A stretch of DNA of 64,000 nt from Sulfitobacter sabulilitoris (GCF_005887615.1 NZ_VANS01000004.1:186001-250000), one strand, 5' to 3'; shown: positions 26,384 through 35,398, numbered from the stretch's first letter. Notes: generated by a model from the sequence alone, not told the origin. Numbers and translations: made by a program.

Positions 26384-26501
26384 TTCAGCAGGCGTAGCGT
26401 GTCCGGTTCGTCATCTTCGTCTAGGTGCTTTGGTGGCTACCTAAGTGTAACAACCGGTCCGAAAATCCGCGACCAGCTCTCAGCTTGGCGGGACGACTGC
26501 T

Positions 26502-27473
26502 TTATATGTACTGCCATTCTTCTGGAACCCAAGCGTAGGCCCCGTCTTTTTCTTCGACATGACCGATACCAGGGAATGGCAAATGGGTGCCCGCAACGGC
26601 GATCTTGTCGGCAACCACCATATCCAAGACGCGGCGGCGCGTCTCGGCGGCCTGCACGCCATCTGCGTCAAAGGCGATACCGGCATCAGGGTGGCTAAAC
26701 TGCAGCGACGCCAAAGCTGTGCTGTCTCCCCATATGATCAACTGATCAGAGCCATCCGACACACGGACCCCACTGTGTCCTGGGGTATGCCCCGGCATTG
26801 CCAAAGTGGTGAGGCCGCCACCAAGATCGGTATTGTCGCCAAACATTTCAGTCCGCTGAGTGTAGGCCTCGCTGACAGCACGTGCCAGGGCAAAGAAACC
26901 TTGCGAAGACTCCGGCGCACCCGATGCGATCGTCTCGTCCGTCCAGAAGGCATGATCGGCTTCGCTGACATGCAACGATGCATTCGGGAAGACCGGGCCA
27001 TTATCTCCGATCAATCCCCCGATGTGATCCGGGTGCATGTGAGTCAACACAATGCGCGTCACGTCTTCAGGTGCAATTCCAAGTGATTCCAGCGATGTGC
27101 GCAGCCTGCCTGCTGTTGGTCCAAAGGCGCCGCCTGCACCAGCATCAACCAAGCTGACCTGATCTCCTTGGCGAATGATGTGAGTACTGATTGCCAGCGG
27201 AATCGGATTCGCGGGGTCAAGATAGGCCGCCTTCATCCCTTCCGCGATTTTCTCGTCCCCGAGGTTCGTCACAAGATTCTGATCGAGCTTGAAATACCCG
27301 TCCAGCAATGTCGTCACGCGCAGATTGCCGACCATACGATCATAGAAGGTTGGAAGTGGTGCCGTTGCATGGGCCGCGGCTTGCAGGGGGTGTGGGCGTC
27401 CGGCGGCAAGAAGGGCGGCCCCACCCGCGGCGCCCAGAATCAATCCACGGCGCGAAAGATCTAAAGAAGTCAT
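26502..27473 (-). CDS. Exported metallo-beta-lactamase-fold hydrolase
   Basis: A 323-residue MBL-fold protein with a Tat-type signal (SRRGLILGAAGGAALLAAG). The zinc motif HMHPDH (HxHxDH) is followed by PGHTPGHSGV and a terminal AGTHLPFPG, giving the metal ligands expected of the fold. Related exported enzymes include lactonases and arylsulfatase-like hydrolases; the substrate here is unknown. Base composition is lower in GC than its neighbours, and it stands alone between degenerate DNA and a palindrome, suggesting lateral origin. Start ATG 27473. Confidence 0.87.
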   Translation of the reverse strand: MTSLDLSRRGLILGAAGGAALLAAGRPHPLQAAAHATAPLPTFYDRMVGNLRVTTLLDGYFKLDQNLVTNLGDEKIAEGMKAAYLDPANPIPLAISTHIIRQGDQVSLVDAGAGGAFGPTAGRLRTSLESLGIAPEDVTRIVLTHMHPDHIGGLIGDNGPVFPNASLHVSEADHAFWTDETIASGAPESSQGFFALARAVSEAYTQRTEMFGDNTDLGGGLTTLAMPGHTPGHSGVRVSDGSDQLIIWGDSTALASLQFSHPDAGIAFDADGVQAAETRRRVLDMVVADKIAVAGTHLPFPGIGHVEEKDGAYAWVPEEWQYI

Positions 27474-27494
27474 GAGTTATTCCTTGTTTCATAT

Positions 27495-27512
27495 GCAGAA
27501 TTTCAATTCTGC
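27495..27512. promoter_or_regulatory. Perfect 8-bp dyad, candidate operator of the hydrolase gene
   Basis: GCAGAATT-TC-AATTCTGC, starting 22 bases upstream of the hydrolase ATG. The size and spacing resemble a TetR/MarR/LysR-type operator, but no regulator gene adjoins it. Confidence 0.5.
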
Positions 27513-27694
27513 GTCTCGTGTGCTTTTAATCATATAGGTCTAAATTTCAGATGACCACTTACCGAGAGCATGGACAGACCAACGGCCCTCGGACGAACAG
27601 CGGACATCTTACGAATTTGCGGCACACCACAATCGGGCTCAAACCGGCCATTGCCCAAGACCTGATCGCGGGCGGCGGCGCGACCGGCGACGCA

Positions 27695-27720
27695 ACGGGC
27701 AAAAGGCCCCGCGCCCGATC
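27695..27720 (+). repeat. 26-bp element, right copy, flanking the lower-GC patch
   Basis: Begins ACGGGCAAAA and holds GGGC-AAAAG-GCCC. It matches the 25884-25909 element at 23 of 26 positions. It also lies 57 bases past the stop of the FixK-like gene, so it may simply be part of a terminator region. Confidence 0.45.
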
Positions 27721-27776
27721 AGGGGGCAGGGCCGTATGGCTGCGTCAGTGCCTGCGGGCGCGCCGCGGTCAGGGGG

Positions 27777-28451
27777 TCAGTCTTCCTCGCCCCCGGCCAA
27801 CGTCAGCAAATCGTCGGGTTTCAGAATGATCACCTGGTGCACCGATTCCAGCGCGATGACCCCCGAGCGGCGCAACTGCGTGATCGTCCGGCTGATCGTC
27901 TCCGTGGTCAGGCCCAGGAAATCCGCAATGTCGCACCGGCTCATCGGCAGGGCGATCTGGGTGTAGGGCCCCAGCGGCGTGCCCACGCGATCCGCCAGAA
28001 CACACAGGAAAGACGCCAGCTTTTCGCTGGCCGATTTGCGGCCAAGCATCATGAAATGGTCTTGCATGCTGCTGATCTCGCGCAGGGCCGCCGTAAGCAG
28101 TTCGTCATGCAACTCGGCATCGCCCGCGCCGCTTTCCAGCAATTCCCGCCGGTAGGCGACGACACGCGCGGGCGTCAGCACATCGCAGTCGGTGTGATGT
28201 TCGGCCCCGTTGGGAAACCCAATGACATCGCCGGGATAGCCAAAGGCAATCACCTGCCTGCGGCCATTTTCCATCACGCGCGTTAGGCGCAGAACGCCAC
28301 TCAGCACCCGAAAGATATACCGTGCCTCGTCGCCCTCGCGAAACAGGTATCCGCCGGGCTTGAGATCGCGCGCCAGCTTTCGGTCAGCCTTGCGTCTGGT
28401 TGCGGAGAACTGCGAGAGGGAAGACTGATCGTTCGGCATGGTCACGTACAT
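27777..28451 (-). CDS. Crp/Fnr-family regulator, FixK/Dnr-like
   Basis: A 224-residue regulator with a cyclic-nucleotide-type sensor domain (about 20-120), dimer helix (about 125-150) and a helix-turn-helix (RCDIADFLGLTTETISRTITQL). The recognition helix has E-x-x-S-R, the pattern that reads TTGA half-sites. The N-terminus has no Cys cluster, so it is FixK- or Dnr-like, not an oxygen-sensing Fnr. ATG 28451 is preceded by AGGAGA at 6 bases. Seven matching boxes occur in this window, several next to stress genes, so it is a candidate for their activator; a separate FnrL elsewhere is equally possible. Confidence 0.88.
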   Translation of the reverse strand: MYVTMPNDQSSLSQFSATRRKADRKLARDLKPGGYLFREGDEARYIFRVLSGVLRLTRVMENGRRQVIAFGYPGDVIGFPNGAEHHTDCDVLTPARVVAYRRELLESGAGDAELHDELLTAALREISSMQDHFMMLGRKSASEKLASFLCVLADRVGTPLGPYTQIALPMSRCDIADFLGLTTETISRTITQLRRSGVIALESVHQVIILKPDDLLTLAGGEED

Positions 28452-28633
28452 GATGGTCTCCTGATGCGTAGGAGGCCAATCTGCCATTCTGCTGTCGCAG
28501 TACTCCCGCTATTGTGGTACTGTTATGTATCAATTTGTAACGGCGCGGAGGTTTGTTTCCTCTCGAGGCATATTTTTCAGTCTCCCAGCGCAAGTATCGT
28601 TTGCTCAAGCGTATCTCTGAATCGGGGGGCTGG

Positions 28634-29407
28634 ATGAACACGACTCATGTTTTGGTTGTCGACGACGACCCAAAGATCAGAAAACTGCTTTTGCGCTGTT
28701 TCGAGGGCGAGGGCTATGCCGTGCACACCGCCGACACCCGCGCCAGCGCCCTGCAGGTCCTGTCCGAGACAGCCATCGACCTGATTACGCTGGATCTTCA
28801 GCTTGGCGCCGACGACGGGTTGGAACTGGCGCGCACGATCTGGAAAACCACGCAGGTGCCGATCATCATGTTGACCGGCAAGGACGATGTGATCGACCGG
28901 ATCGTCGGGCTGGAAATCGGCGCGGATGACTATATCACCAAGCCGTTCCACATCCGCGAGGTGCTGGCGCGCGTGCGCACCGTGTTGCGCCGCAGCGAAC
29001 GCAGCAACCGGCGCAGTGTTCCGATGTCGGATGCAGATCTGCCCGACCTGCACCCGGAGTGTGCGACGGTGCGATTCGAAGGGCTGGTGGCGGTGCGTGA
29101 CCGGTTGGAGCTTTGGGGCAGGGACGGGCGGCTGTGCGACCTGACCAGCGGTGACTTTCGGCTGCTCAACGTGTTTCTGGACAACCCCAAGCGGGTCTTG
29201 TCGCGCGAGCGGCTGATGGATCTGATCAATGGCCCCGACTGGACGCCGCTGGACCGCACGATCGACAATCAGGTCGCGCGCCTGCGCAAGAAGATCGAAC
29301 GCGACCCCGCCGATCCCAGGATCATCAAGACGGTGCGCGGCACGGGCTACATGCTGGCCTGCGATATCGAACCGCTCAATTGCTATTCCGGCGAGAAAAG
29401 CGCCTGA
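28634..29407 (+). CDS. OmpR-family DNA-binding response regulator
   Basis: A 257-residue regulator. The receiver domain (about 5-115) has the acidic pair D10-D11, phospho-acceptor Asp54 (LITLDLQL) and the ITKPF lysine. The C-terminal winged helix (about 150-245) contains DLTSGDFRLLNVFLDNPKRVLSR, in parts, and RTIDNQVARLRKKIE. Start ATG 28634 after GGGGGG; upstream frame rejected. Its 3' end overlaps by 25 bases the convergent histidine-kinase gene, an unusual arrangement for a cognate pair. Confidence 0.92.
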   Translation: MNTTHVLVVDDDPKIRKLLLRCFEGEGYAVHTADTRASALQVLSETAIDLITLDLQLGADDGLELARTIWKTTQVPIIMLTGKDDVIDRIVGLEIGADDYITKPFHIREVLARVRTVLRRSERSNRRSVPMSDADLPDLHPECATVRFEGLVAVRDRLELWGRDGRLCDLTSGDFRLLNVFLDNPKRVLSRERLMDLINGPDWTPLDRTIDNQVARLRKKIERDPADPRIIKTVRGTGYMLACDIEPLNCYSGEKSA

Positions 29408-31059
29408 AGCTTGTGGGCCAGATCGGACTGGCTGTAGGGCTTGCGGATGACGTCGAAGTGCGACAGGGGCACGTCCCGCCCAGAAGCGTGCTGGCGCATG
29501 ATGTCCTCGGAATATCCCGAGGTCAGCAGGATCTTGATATGCGGATAGTGCGCGCGCACCCGCAGCGCCAGCTCATAGCCGTTCATCGACCCCGGCATGA
29601 CAAGATCCGAAAACAGCAGATCGAACTGTCCGCCTTGGGTCCTGAGCGCCACGAGCGCCGCATCCGCCGTTTCGGCCTGCTGCGGGACATAGCCCAGATC
29701 CAGCAGTCGCTGGCGGGTCAGACGGCGCAGTTGCGCGTTGTCCTCGACCACCAGCACCCGTTCGCCTGCGCCGCGCGGCAGGTCTGCGGCCAGGGCGGCG
29801 GCCGCGCCCGTTCTGTGCCCGACCGACCCCGACAAGGCCGGGAAATACAAGCCAAAACTCGTGCCCTGATCCGGTTCGCTGTAAAGCGTGATATAGCCGC
29901 CTGACTGTTTCACGAAACCGTAGACCATGGACAGGCCCAGCCCGGTGCCCTTGCCCACCGCCTTGGTGGTGAAAAACGGCTCGAACGCACGGCGGCGCGC
30001 CTCGAGCGGCATGCCATGGCCCGTATCGCCGATGGTCAGCCGAACATAACGGCCCATCGCAACGTTGGTTTCCTGGCTGATATAATCGTCGTCGATGTCG
30101 ATGACCTGGGTCTCGAAACGCAGTACCCCCCCCGACGGCATCGCATCGCGGGCATTCAGAACGATATTCATGATCGAGGTCTGAAGCTGCATCGGATCGA
30201 CCGAGACCAGCGCGATCGTGTCGTCGAACCGCGTCTCGATCCTGATCATCGAGCCTAGTGCCCGGGTCAGAATCGACAGCGATGCCGCGCAGATCCGGTT
30301 CAGATCGACCTGCCTGGGCCGCAGTTCGCTGTTGCTGGCAAAGACCAGCAGCCGCGACGTCAGGTCCGCGCCAAGCTCCGCGGCCTCAAGGGCGTCGCGC
30401 GCCAGATCGCGGGCGCCTTCGTCTTTCAGGCGCATCCGCAAAAGCTCCAGGCTGCCGATGATCACCGTCAGGAGGTTGTTGAAATCATGTGCCACGCCGC
30501 CCGTCATCTGCCCGATCGCATCAAGCCGTTGCGACCGCGACAGCGCCTCTTCGGCGGCGGCGCGCCGGCTGAGGTCATGCAGGATCGCGACGAACACCGG
30601 CTGATCGTCCACCGTGGCCCGCCCGACGGACAGGTGCAGCGGAAAGGCCGTGCCGTTCTTGCGCCAGCCCTCGACTTCGCGGCCGCTGCCGATGATGCGG
30701 CGTTCACCGGTGGTCAAGTGGTGGTGCATGAAGGCGTCGTGCAGATCGGCCAGCGCCCGTGGCATCAACATCGACACGTTGCGCCCGATCAGTTCGTCCT
30801 CGGTATAGCCGAACATGGCAAGGGCTGCCGCGTTGGCGCGCGTGGTGTTGCCCTGCGCGTCCGACACCAGGATCGCATCCGCCGCCGCATCGAAGACCGC
30901 CGTCAACACGGTCGCATCGCTGGCTGCGCCTTGCGGGGGGGCCTGTTCGGGGGGGCGGTCGTCCTGCTGGGCCGCGCGGCCCTTCGCGCGTCGCTCGGAT
31001 GGCGCGGAGGGCTGCGCGCAAAAGGCCCGGCGTTCCTCGGGCCTTGCTCCGCTACTCAT
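29383..31059 (-). CDS. Soluble PAS-domain hybrid histidine kinase
   Basis: A 558-residue protein with no membrane segments. A PAS domain (about 45-165) precedes a HisKA domain with phospho-acceptor His191 ([11 protein letters not shown]), an ATPase domain (about 300-410, with [13 protein letters not shown]) and a C-terminal receiver with Asp485 ([10 protein letters not shown]). The PAS domain resembles FixL-type sensors in [10 protein letters not shown] and in a following helix, but the haem-binding His cannot be assigned from sequence alone. The gene overlaps the end of the site-2 protease gene by 8 bases and shares its Fnr-type promoter. Confidence 0.9.
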   Translation of the reverse strand: MSSGARPEERRAFCAQPSAPSERRAKGRAAQQDDRPPEQAPPQGAASDATVLTAVFDAAADAILVSDAQGNTTRANAAALAMFGYTEDELIGRNVSMLMPRALADLHDAFMHHHLTTGERRIIGSGREVEGWRKNGTAFPLHLSVGRATVDDQPVFVAILHDLSRRAAAEEALSRSQRLDAIGQMTGGVAHDFNNLLTVIIGSLELLRMRLKDEGARDLARDALEAAELGADLTSRLLVFASNSELRPRQVDLNRICAASLSILTRALGSMIRIETRFDDTIALVSVDPMQLQTSIMNIVLNARDAMPSGGVLRFETQVIDIDDDYISQETNVAMGRYVRLTIGDTGHGMPLEARRRAFEPFFTTKAVGKGTGLGLSMVYGFVKQSGGYITLYSEPDQGTSFGLYFPALSGSVGHRTGAAAALAADLPRGAGERVLVVEDNAQLRRLTRQRLLDLGYVPQQAETADAALVALRTQGGQFDLLFSDLVMPGSMNGYELALRVRAHYPHIKILLTSGYSEDIMRQHASGRDVPLSHFDVIRKPYSQSDLAHKLQALFSPE

Positions 31060-32224
31060 GGGACCGGCGCGCGCGGCTTTGGCGTGGCGGGCCGGCGTTG
31101 ACGCCAAGATCCTGAAGCACACGCAGGTATTCGAGAAGATCGGCAAGCGTGATCACGCCCAGCAGCCTCTGGCCGTCGATCACCATGAATTTGCGCTGGC
31201 CCGCGCGTGACATCCGCTCCAGAACCGCGCTCGCAGGCAGGTTGGGCGGCACGGAATTTCCCGGCCCCACGGCGACGAACACATCGCCGACCTGTGTGCT
31301 GGACCAGTTGTCGCGGTCGATATTCCCCAGCACGCTGCCATCCACATACCCCAGAACGACACCATCCTCGACCACCGGCACATAGCTGGTGCGGTGGCGC
31401 AGCATGACCAGGTTGACCAGTTCCGCCAGGCTTTGGTCGGGCGACGCGGTATGGGGATCGGGCGTCATCATCGAAGCGACCGTCTTGTTCTTCAGGGCGG
31501 CGTTGACCAGCGTCTGCTGATAGGTGCTCTTGGCCGCGATCAGCAGGAACAGCCCGATGAAGATCTGCCACAGACCGCCGACCTGGGAGCCCGAAAACAA
31601 CCCGAGGATGCCCACACCGATCAGCGCATAGGCGATGTAGCTGCCCAATGTGCTGGCCCGGCGCGTGGCGTCGAGAATGTCGCCGGACCGGTTCCACAGC
31701 ACCGCGCGGTAGACACGCCCCCCATCCAGCGGAAAGGCGGGCAGCAGGTTGAACACGGCCAGCACTAGGTTGATGATCGCAAGGTAATCCAGAACCGCCA
31801 CCGCCGCGTCTCCGGCGCGGGCGGCCTCCCCGATCACGCTCAGCGCCCAGAACACCAACGCCAGCGCAAAGCTGGTGGCCGGGCCCACGATGGCGATCCA
31901 GAATTCCGATCCGGCGGACTTGGGCTCGCTTTCCAGTTCGGCCACCCCCCCGAAGATGAACAGGGTGATCCCCTTGATATCGACGCCAAACCGGCGCGCG
32001 ACAAGACTGTGCGCAAGCTCGTGCAGAATGAGCGAGGCAAAAAAGGCAAGCATCCCCAGCAAGGCCATCGTCAGGTAGGTCTCGCGCGTCTCACCCTCGA
32101 CGATCTGCGGGAAATAGCCGGTCGAAAGGCTCCAGACGATCAACGCCGCGATCAGCACCCAACTGGGATCGATTTTGATATCGAAGCCCAGGAGCGTGAA
32201 CACCTTGATGGAGTTTGAGAACAT
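31052..32224 (-). CDS. Site-2 protease-family metalloprotease (M50) with CBS pair
   Basis: A 390-residue intramembrane zinc protease. HELAH (68-72) and the LPAFPLDGG motif (161-169, Asp167) supply the zinc ligands; about six helices. Two CBS domains occupy about residues 245-370 and probably bind adenine nucleotides, so cleavage may follow the energy state. Substrate unknown. An Fnr-type box lies 55 bases upstream of the ATG and the histidine-kinase gene overlaps downstream. Confidence 0.9.
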   Translation of the reverse strand: MFSNSIKVFTLLGFDIKIDPSWVLIAALIVWSLSTGYFPQIVEGETRETYLTMALLGMLAFFASLILHELAHSLVARRFGVDIKGITLFIFGGVAELESEPKSAGSEFWIAIVGPATSFALALVFWALSVIGEAARAGDAAVAVLDYLAIINLVLAVFNLLPAFPLDGGRVYRAVLWNRSGDILDATRRASTLGSYIAYALIGVGILGLFSGSQVGGLWQIFIGLFLLIAAKSTYQQTLVNAALKNKTVASMMTPDPHTASPDQSLAELVNLVMLRHRTSYVPVVEDGVVLGYVDGSVLGNIDRDNWSSTQVGDVFVAVGPGNSVPPNLPASAVLERMSRAGQRKFMVIDGQRLLGVITLADLLEYLRVLQDLGVNAGPPRQSRARRSHE

Positions 32225-32278
32225 GACCGCCTCGGATTGGAAGTGACGTGCAGCCTAGGCCGTCGCGCCGGACTGTCC

Positions 32279-32292
32279 TTGATCTGTCTCAA
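32279..32292. promoter_or_regulatory. Fnr/FixK-type box upstream of the site-2 protease
   Basis: TTGATCTGTCTCAA, 9 of 10 matches. The minus-strand hexamer TAGGCT at 32252-32257 is 31 bp away centre to centre. Predicted leader about 20 bases to ATG 32224. Confidence 0.77.
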
Positions 32293-32364
32293 TACCGCTG
32301 CATTCGCGGTGGTGCATGATTTCCGGTCGCGCCGACAAATCAGGCGCGGGACGACACCCCCCGA

Positions 32365-33075
32365 TCAGACATGAAACAGGCGGCCCACGCCAAAAGCGAT
32401 CGCCGCCGCCACGGCCCCGATCAGCAGCGTCTCGAGCCCCGACCGCCACCACGGCGCCAGCGACCATCGGGATTTCGCGGTGCCGATGGCAAAGAACACC
32501 GCCGCCGTCATCGCCGTCGCCCAGGCAAAGGCCGAGCCGATACCCAGCAGGAAGGGGATCAGCGGCACGCTGCCCGCGACGACGAAGGCAAGAAACGTGG
32601 CGCCGGCCGCCGACAGCGGGCGCGGATGGGCCGGTGACAGCCCGTATTCGTCGGTCATCATCACGCCGATCCACGTGTCGTTGTCCGATGCGATCTGCGC
32701 CGTCGCCTGCTCAAGAACCGGCCCCCGCAGCCCCTTGAGACGCAGGATCTGGCGCAATTCCTCGCGTTCGCCGTCGGGAACGGTCGCGATGTGCTTTTCC
32801 TCAACCGCGCGGATGCGGTGGCGGTCGTCCAGTTCGGCCTTGGTGCCGGAATAATTGCTGGCCGCCATCGAAAACCCGTCCGCCAGCATGTTGGCCAGCC
32901 CGAGCGCGATGATAACGGTCGTCGGCAGGCCCGCCCCCTCGACGCCCGCCACGATGGCAAAGGTCGTGATCGCCCCGTCGATCGCGCCATAGACAATATC
33001 GCGCAGATGCCCGACGCGCGTGCTCGCCAGCCGCTCGGCGATATCTGTGGCGCTGTGCCCGTGCTCCAATGCCAT
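32365..33075 (-). CDS. VIT1/CCC1-family membrane transporter
   Basis: A 236-residue protein of the vacuolar iron transporter family. The N-terminal part has the conserved IVYGAIDGAITTFAIVAGVEGAGL helix (in parts) and GLANMLADGFSMAASNYSGTKAE; the middle is a cytosolic acidic/helical metal-binding region (about 85-150); three helices follow. Homologues export Fe(II) or Mn(II) from the cytoplasm. An Fnr-type box at 33133-33146 precedes it, linking it to low oxygen, when Fe(II) is soluble. Confidence 0.9.
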   Translation of the reverse strand: MALEHGHSATDIAERLASTRVGHLRDIVYGAIDGAITTFAIVAGVEGAGLPTTVIIALGLANMLADGFSMAASNYSGTKAELDDRHRIRAVEEKHIATVPDGEREELRQILRLKGLRGPVLEQATAQIASDNDTWIGVMMTDEYGLSPAHPRPLSAAGATFLAFVVAGSVPLIPFLLGIGSAFAWATAMTAAVFFAIGTAKSRWSLAPWWRSGLETLLIGAVAAAIAFGVGRLFHV

Positions 33076-33132
33076 CTGCGGCTCTCCCCGTGCGATCTGG
33101 GGAATGCTAACGCGCCGTCTCCGGCCCGCGCG

Positions 33133-33146
33133 TTGAGCCAGATCAA
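33133..33146. promoter_or_regulatory. Fnr/FixK-type box upstream of the VIT1/CCC1 gene
   Basis: TTGAGCCAGATCAA, 9 of 10 matches, identical to the box at 33261-33274. TAGCAT on the minus strand (33104-33109) is 33 bp away centre to centre; leader about 23 bases to ATG 33075. Confidence 0.83.
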
Positions 33147-33260
33147 GCGCGCGCCGGGGCCGGCATTTGCGCCTGTCGCAGGTGCGGGCGGCGCCAATCC
33201 GCCGTCACGGGGCATGATTTGTGTCATCTGGCGCCTATGCCGCCGATTGCCCCGCGCGCG

Positions 33261-33274
33261 TTGAGCCAGATCAA
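33261..33274. promoter_or_regulatory. Fnr/FixK-type box upstream of the phasin gene
   Basis: TTGAGCCAGATCAA, the same 14 bases as the box 128 bp to its left. TAGGGT at 33297-33302 is 32 bp away, exactly as for cbpA; leader about 27 bases to ATG 33336. Confidence 0.83.
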
Positions 33275-33335
33275 TAAAACGCGGCGCACGCGCGGCTAGG
33301 GTCGCGCTACCAACCAGATCAGAAAGGACTGTCAG

Positions 33336-33722
33336 ATGGCCGAAAAAAACAAGACGACCGGCGAAGAGAATATCTCCGCGACCTCCGCCATGCAGGCGGT
33401 TGCCGAGCTTCAGAAGGTGGGGTTCGGATCGATTGCATGGATGGGGACAGCCTGGCTCGAACAGATGAGCGAGATGGGATCGGAATGGCTGAGCTTTGTG
33501 GCCGACCGGATCAAGGAGGACGTCAAGACCCAGCACCAGATCCTGCATTGCCGCAACATCGAGGAGGTGCAGAAGGTGCAGGCGCAGTTCATCCAGACCG
33601 CGGTGGAGCAATACCGCGACGAGACCGGAAAGATGGTCGAGATGAGCAGCACGATGATGGAAAAGCTCAAGGAGGCATCGAAGGAGCCGCCCGCCGGAAA
33701 GCGGCACGCGACGCCGATCTAG
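33336..33722 (+). CDS. Phasin-family granule-associated protein
   Basis: A 128-residue helical protein of the phasin_2 type (SAMQAVAELQKVGFGS, a central amphipathic region, VQAQFIQTAVEQYRDETGKM). Phasins coat polyhydroxyalkanoate granules. AAAGGA lies before the ATG. It is convergent with phaC (4-base overlap of stops) and has its own Fnr-type box, so polymer coat and synthase are tied to oxygen limitation. Confidence 0.87.
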   Translation: MAEKNKTTGEENISATSAMQAVAELQKVGFGSIAWMGTAWLEQMSEMGSEWLSFVADRIKEDVKTQHQILHCRNIEEVQKVQAQFIQTAVEQYRDETGKMVEMSSTMMEKLKEASKEPPAGKRHATPI

Positions 33723-35398
33723 CCAAAGACGTAATGACCCGGAGCGGCCGCGATATGCGGCACGTTCGTCCTGCGGGGTGCCACTGGCGCTCCGCTTTTT
33801 TCTGCCAGCCATCTTGTCCAGACCGGCCACCATGACCCGTCGTGGGCCTTTGCGGTTTCGATCCATGCGCCGGCCGATCTGTAGGCATCTCCCTCGGTCT
33901 TGTGGATGCGGAAATAATGCCGGCCCTCGTGGCCCGGTTCCGACAGGATGCCGCCATTGTGCCCGCCGTTGGTCAGCACGAAGGTCACGTCGGTATCGGT
34001 CAGCAACATCAGGCGGTACACCGACCGCCAGGGCGCGATGTGGTCCTTGGTCGTGGCCACGCAAAAGATCGGCGCGCGGATGTCGGACAGCGCCACCGGC
34101 GCGTCATCGACCTGAAACATCCCCTTGGCCAGATCGTTGTGCAGAAAGAGGTGGCGCAGGTATTCGGAATGCATCTTGGCGGGCATCCGCGTGCTGTCGG
34201 CGTTCCATGCCATCAGATCGTTCATCTGGGTGCGTTCGCCCAGCAGGTAGTGCCGGATCACCCTGCTCCAGATCAGGTCGTTGGAGCGCAACAGCCGGAA
34301 CGCGCCGGCCATCTGGTCGGCATCCAGATACCCCTGGGTCGCCATTATGTCCTCCAGGAACGCGACCTGGCTTTCATTGATGAACAGCCCGATCTCGCCC
34401 GGTTCGGAAAAATCCACCTGCGAGGCCAGCAGGCTGAGCGTGGCAAACCGGTCGTCCCCGTCGCGCGCCATCGCGGCAGCCGCGATCGACAGCAAGGTCC
34501 CGCCAAGGCAATAGCCGACCGCATGCAGCCTTGCGTCCTTGTCGCCCCTGGTGATCTTCTTGATCGCGGCGCGCACGCCAAGATCGACATAGTCCTGCAT
34601 CGTCAGGTCGGCGTCGTCGGCGTCCGGGTTCTTCCACGAGATGATGAAGACCTCGAACCCCTGTTCGCACAGATAGCGCACCAGCGAATTTTCCGGCGAC
34701 AGGTCCAGCACGTAGTATTTCATGATCCACGCCGGCACGATCAGGATCGGCTCGGGGCGGACCGTGTCGCTGCGCGGGGTGTAGCGGATAAGCTCGATCA
34801 GGCGATTGCGGAACACCACCTCGCCGGGGGTCACCGCGATGTCGCGCCCGACGCAGAAATCCTCGCAATGGGGGCGTCTGCGCTGTCCGATCAACTGGTT
34901 GAAATCCTGGATCCAGTTCTGCGCCCCACGCAAGAGGTTTTCTCCATGCTCGTCCCAGGTCCGGCTCAGCACGGTCGGATTGGTGATGGCAAAGTTGCTG
35001 GGCGCCGCCATGTCGAGCATCTGGCGCGCGATGAAGTTGACGATCCGCTCGTGTTTCGGGTCCACGCCCGCCAGGTGCGTGGTCGCGGCATTCCACCAGC
35101 GTTGCTGCGCGAGAAACGTATCGCGATAGGCCGCGAAGGGCAGGGTGTTCCAGCGTGGATCGGAAAAGCGGCTGTCGCGCCCGTTGCGCTCCTCGCTCCG
35201 TTTCCCGCCGGTCATCAGGCGCAGCGCCTCGGTCTGTGCCTTTGCCAGCAGGTCGCCCTGCTTGGTGGGCGATCCGGCAAGGTGCATCGCCCAATCCAGG
35301 TAGGCCGTGGCCAGCGCGGTGGGCGACAGCCCTCCGGTCACCCGCCCGATGGCCGAGTGCAGCAATGCATCGGGTGTCCTCGTGTCGTTATGGGTCAT
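33719..35398 (-). CDS. phaC: Class I poly(3-hydroxyalkanoate) synthase
   Basis: A 559-residue polymerase that builds polyhydroxybutyrate from hydroxyacyl-CoA. The lipase-like box GYCLGG holds catalytic Cys297; the Asp (TTKDHIAPW) and His (NGGHNGG) of the triad are visible. The N-terminal domain is a little short compared with the usual 570-600 residues. It is the last gene after a HlyD-type adaptor (24-base gap) in a run of flavodoxin, ABC ATPase, FtsX-like and HlyD-like genes, an odd operon for phaC. A second phaC elsewhere is likely in such bacteria. Confidence 0.93.
   Translation of the reverse strand: MTHNDTRTPDALLHSAIGRVTGGLSPTALATAYLDWAMHLAGSPTKQGDLLAKAQTEALRLMTGGKRSEERNGRDSRFSDPRWNTLPFAAYRDTFLAQQRWWNAATTHLAGVDPKHERIVNFIARQMLDMAAPSNFAITNPTVLSRTWDEHGENLLRGAQNWIQDFNQLIGQRRRPHCEDFCVGRDIAVTPGEVVFRNRLIELIRYTPRSDTVRPEPILIVPAWIMKYYVLDLSPENSLVRYLCEQGFEVFIISWKNPDADDADLTMQDYVDLGVRAAIKKITRGDKDARLHAVGYCLGGTLLSIAAAAMARDGDDRFATLSLLASQVDFSEPGEIGLFINESQVAFLEDIMATQGYLDADQMAGAFRLLRSNDLIWSRVIRHYLLGERTQMNDLMAWNADSTRMPAKMHSEYLRHLFLHNDLAKGMFQVDDAPVALSDIRAPIFCVATTKDHIAPWRSVYRLMLLTDTDVTFVLTNGGHNGGILSEPGHEGRHYFRIHKTEGDAYRSAGAWIETAKAHDGSWWPVWTRWLAEKSGAPVAPRRTNVPHIAAAPGHYVFG

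Larger units (their letters stand above)
25864..26501. other. 638-base stretch without an intact gene; degenerate, lower GC
   Basis: No open frame here has family features. Composition is visibly less GC-rich than the flanks. A 49-codon open frame at 26029-26175 (plus strand) looks coding in composition (NSIVRFGNDNANDFLAKLQ) and vaguely like the C-terminus of a periplasmic oxidoreductase, but it lacks a start; it may be a gene remnant. A second short frame runs to 26332. A 40-bp near-palindrome lies at 26344-26383. Confidence 0.55.
27474..27776. other. Intergenic stretch upstream of the hydrolase, no gene seen
   Basis: About 300 bases. The first 70 are AT-rich and hold a perfect dyad at 27495-27512. 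The rest returns to the high GC of the chromosome and holds the right copy of the 26-bp element. No open frame with family features. Confidence 0.6.

Noticed and set aside
25864-27776. Intact insertion sequence or integrative element
   Set aside because: No transposase or integrase reading frame and no tRNA-end repeat. Only composition, palindromes and similar 26-mers point to insertion.
27777-28451. Oxygen-sensing iron-sulfur Fnr
   Set aside because: The N-terminus has no cysteine cluster; it is better called FixK/Dnr-like.
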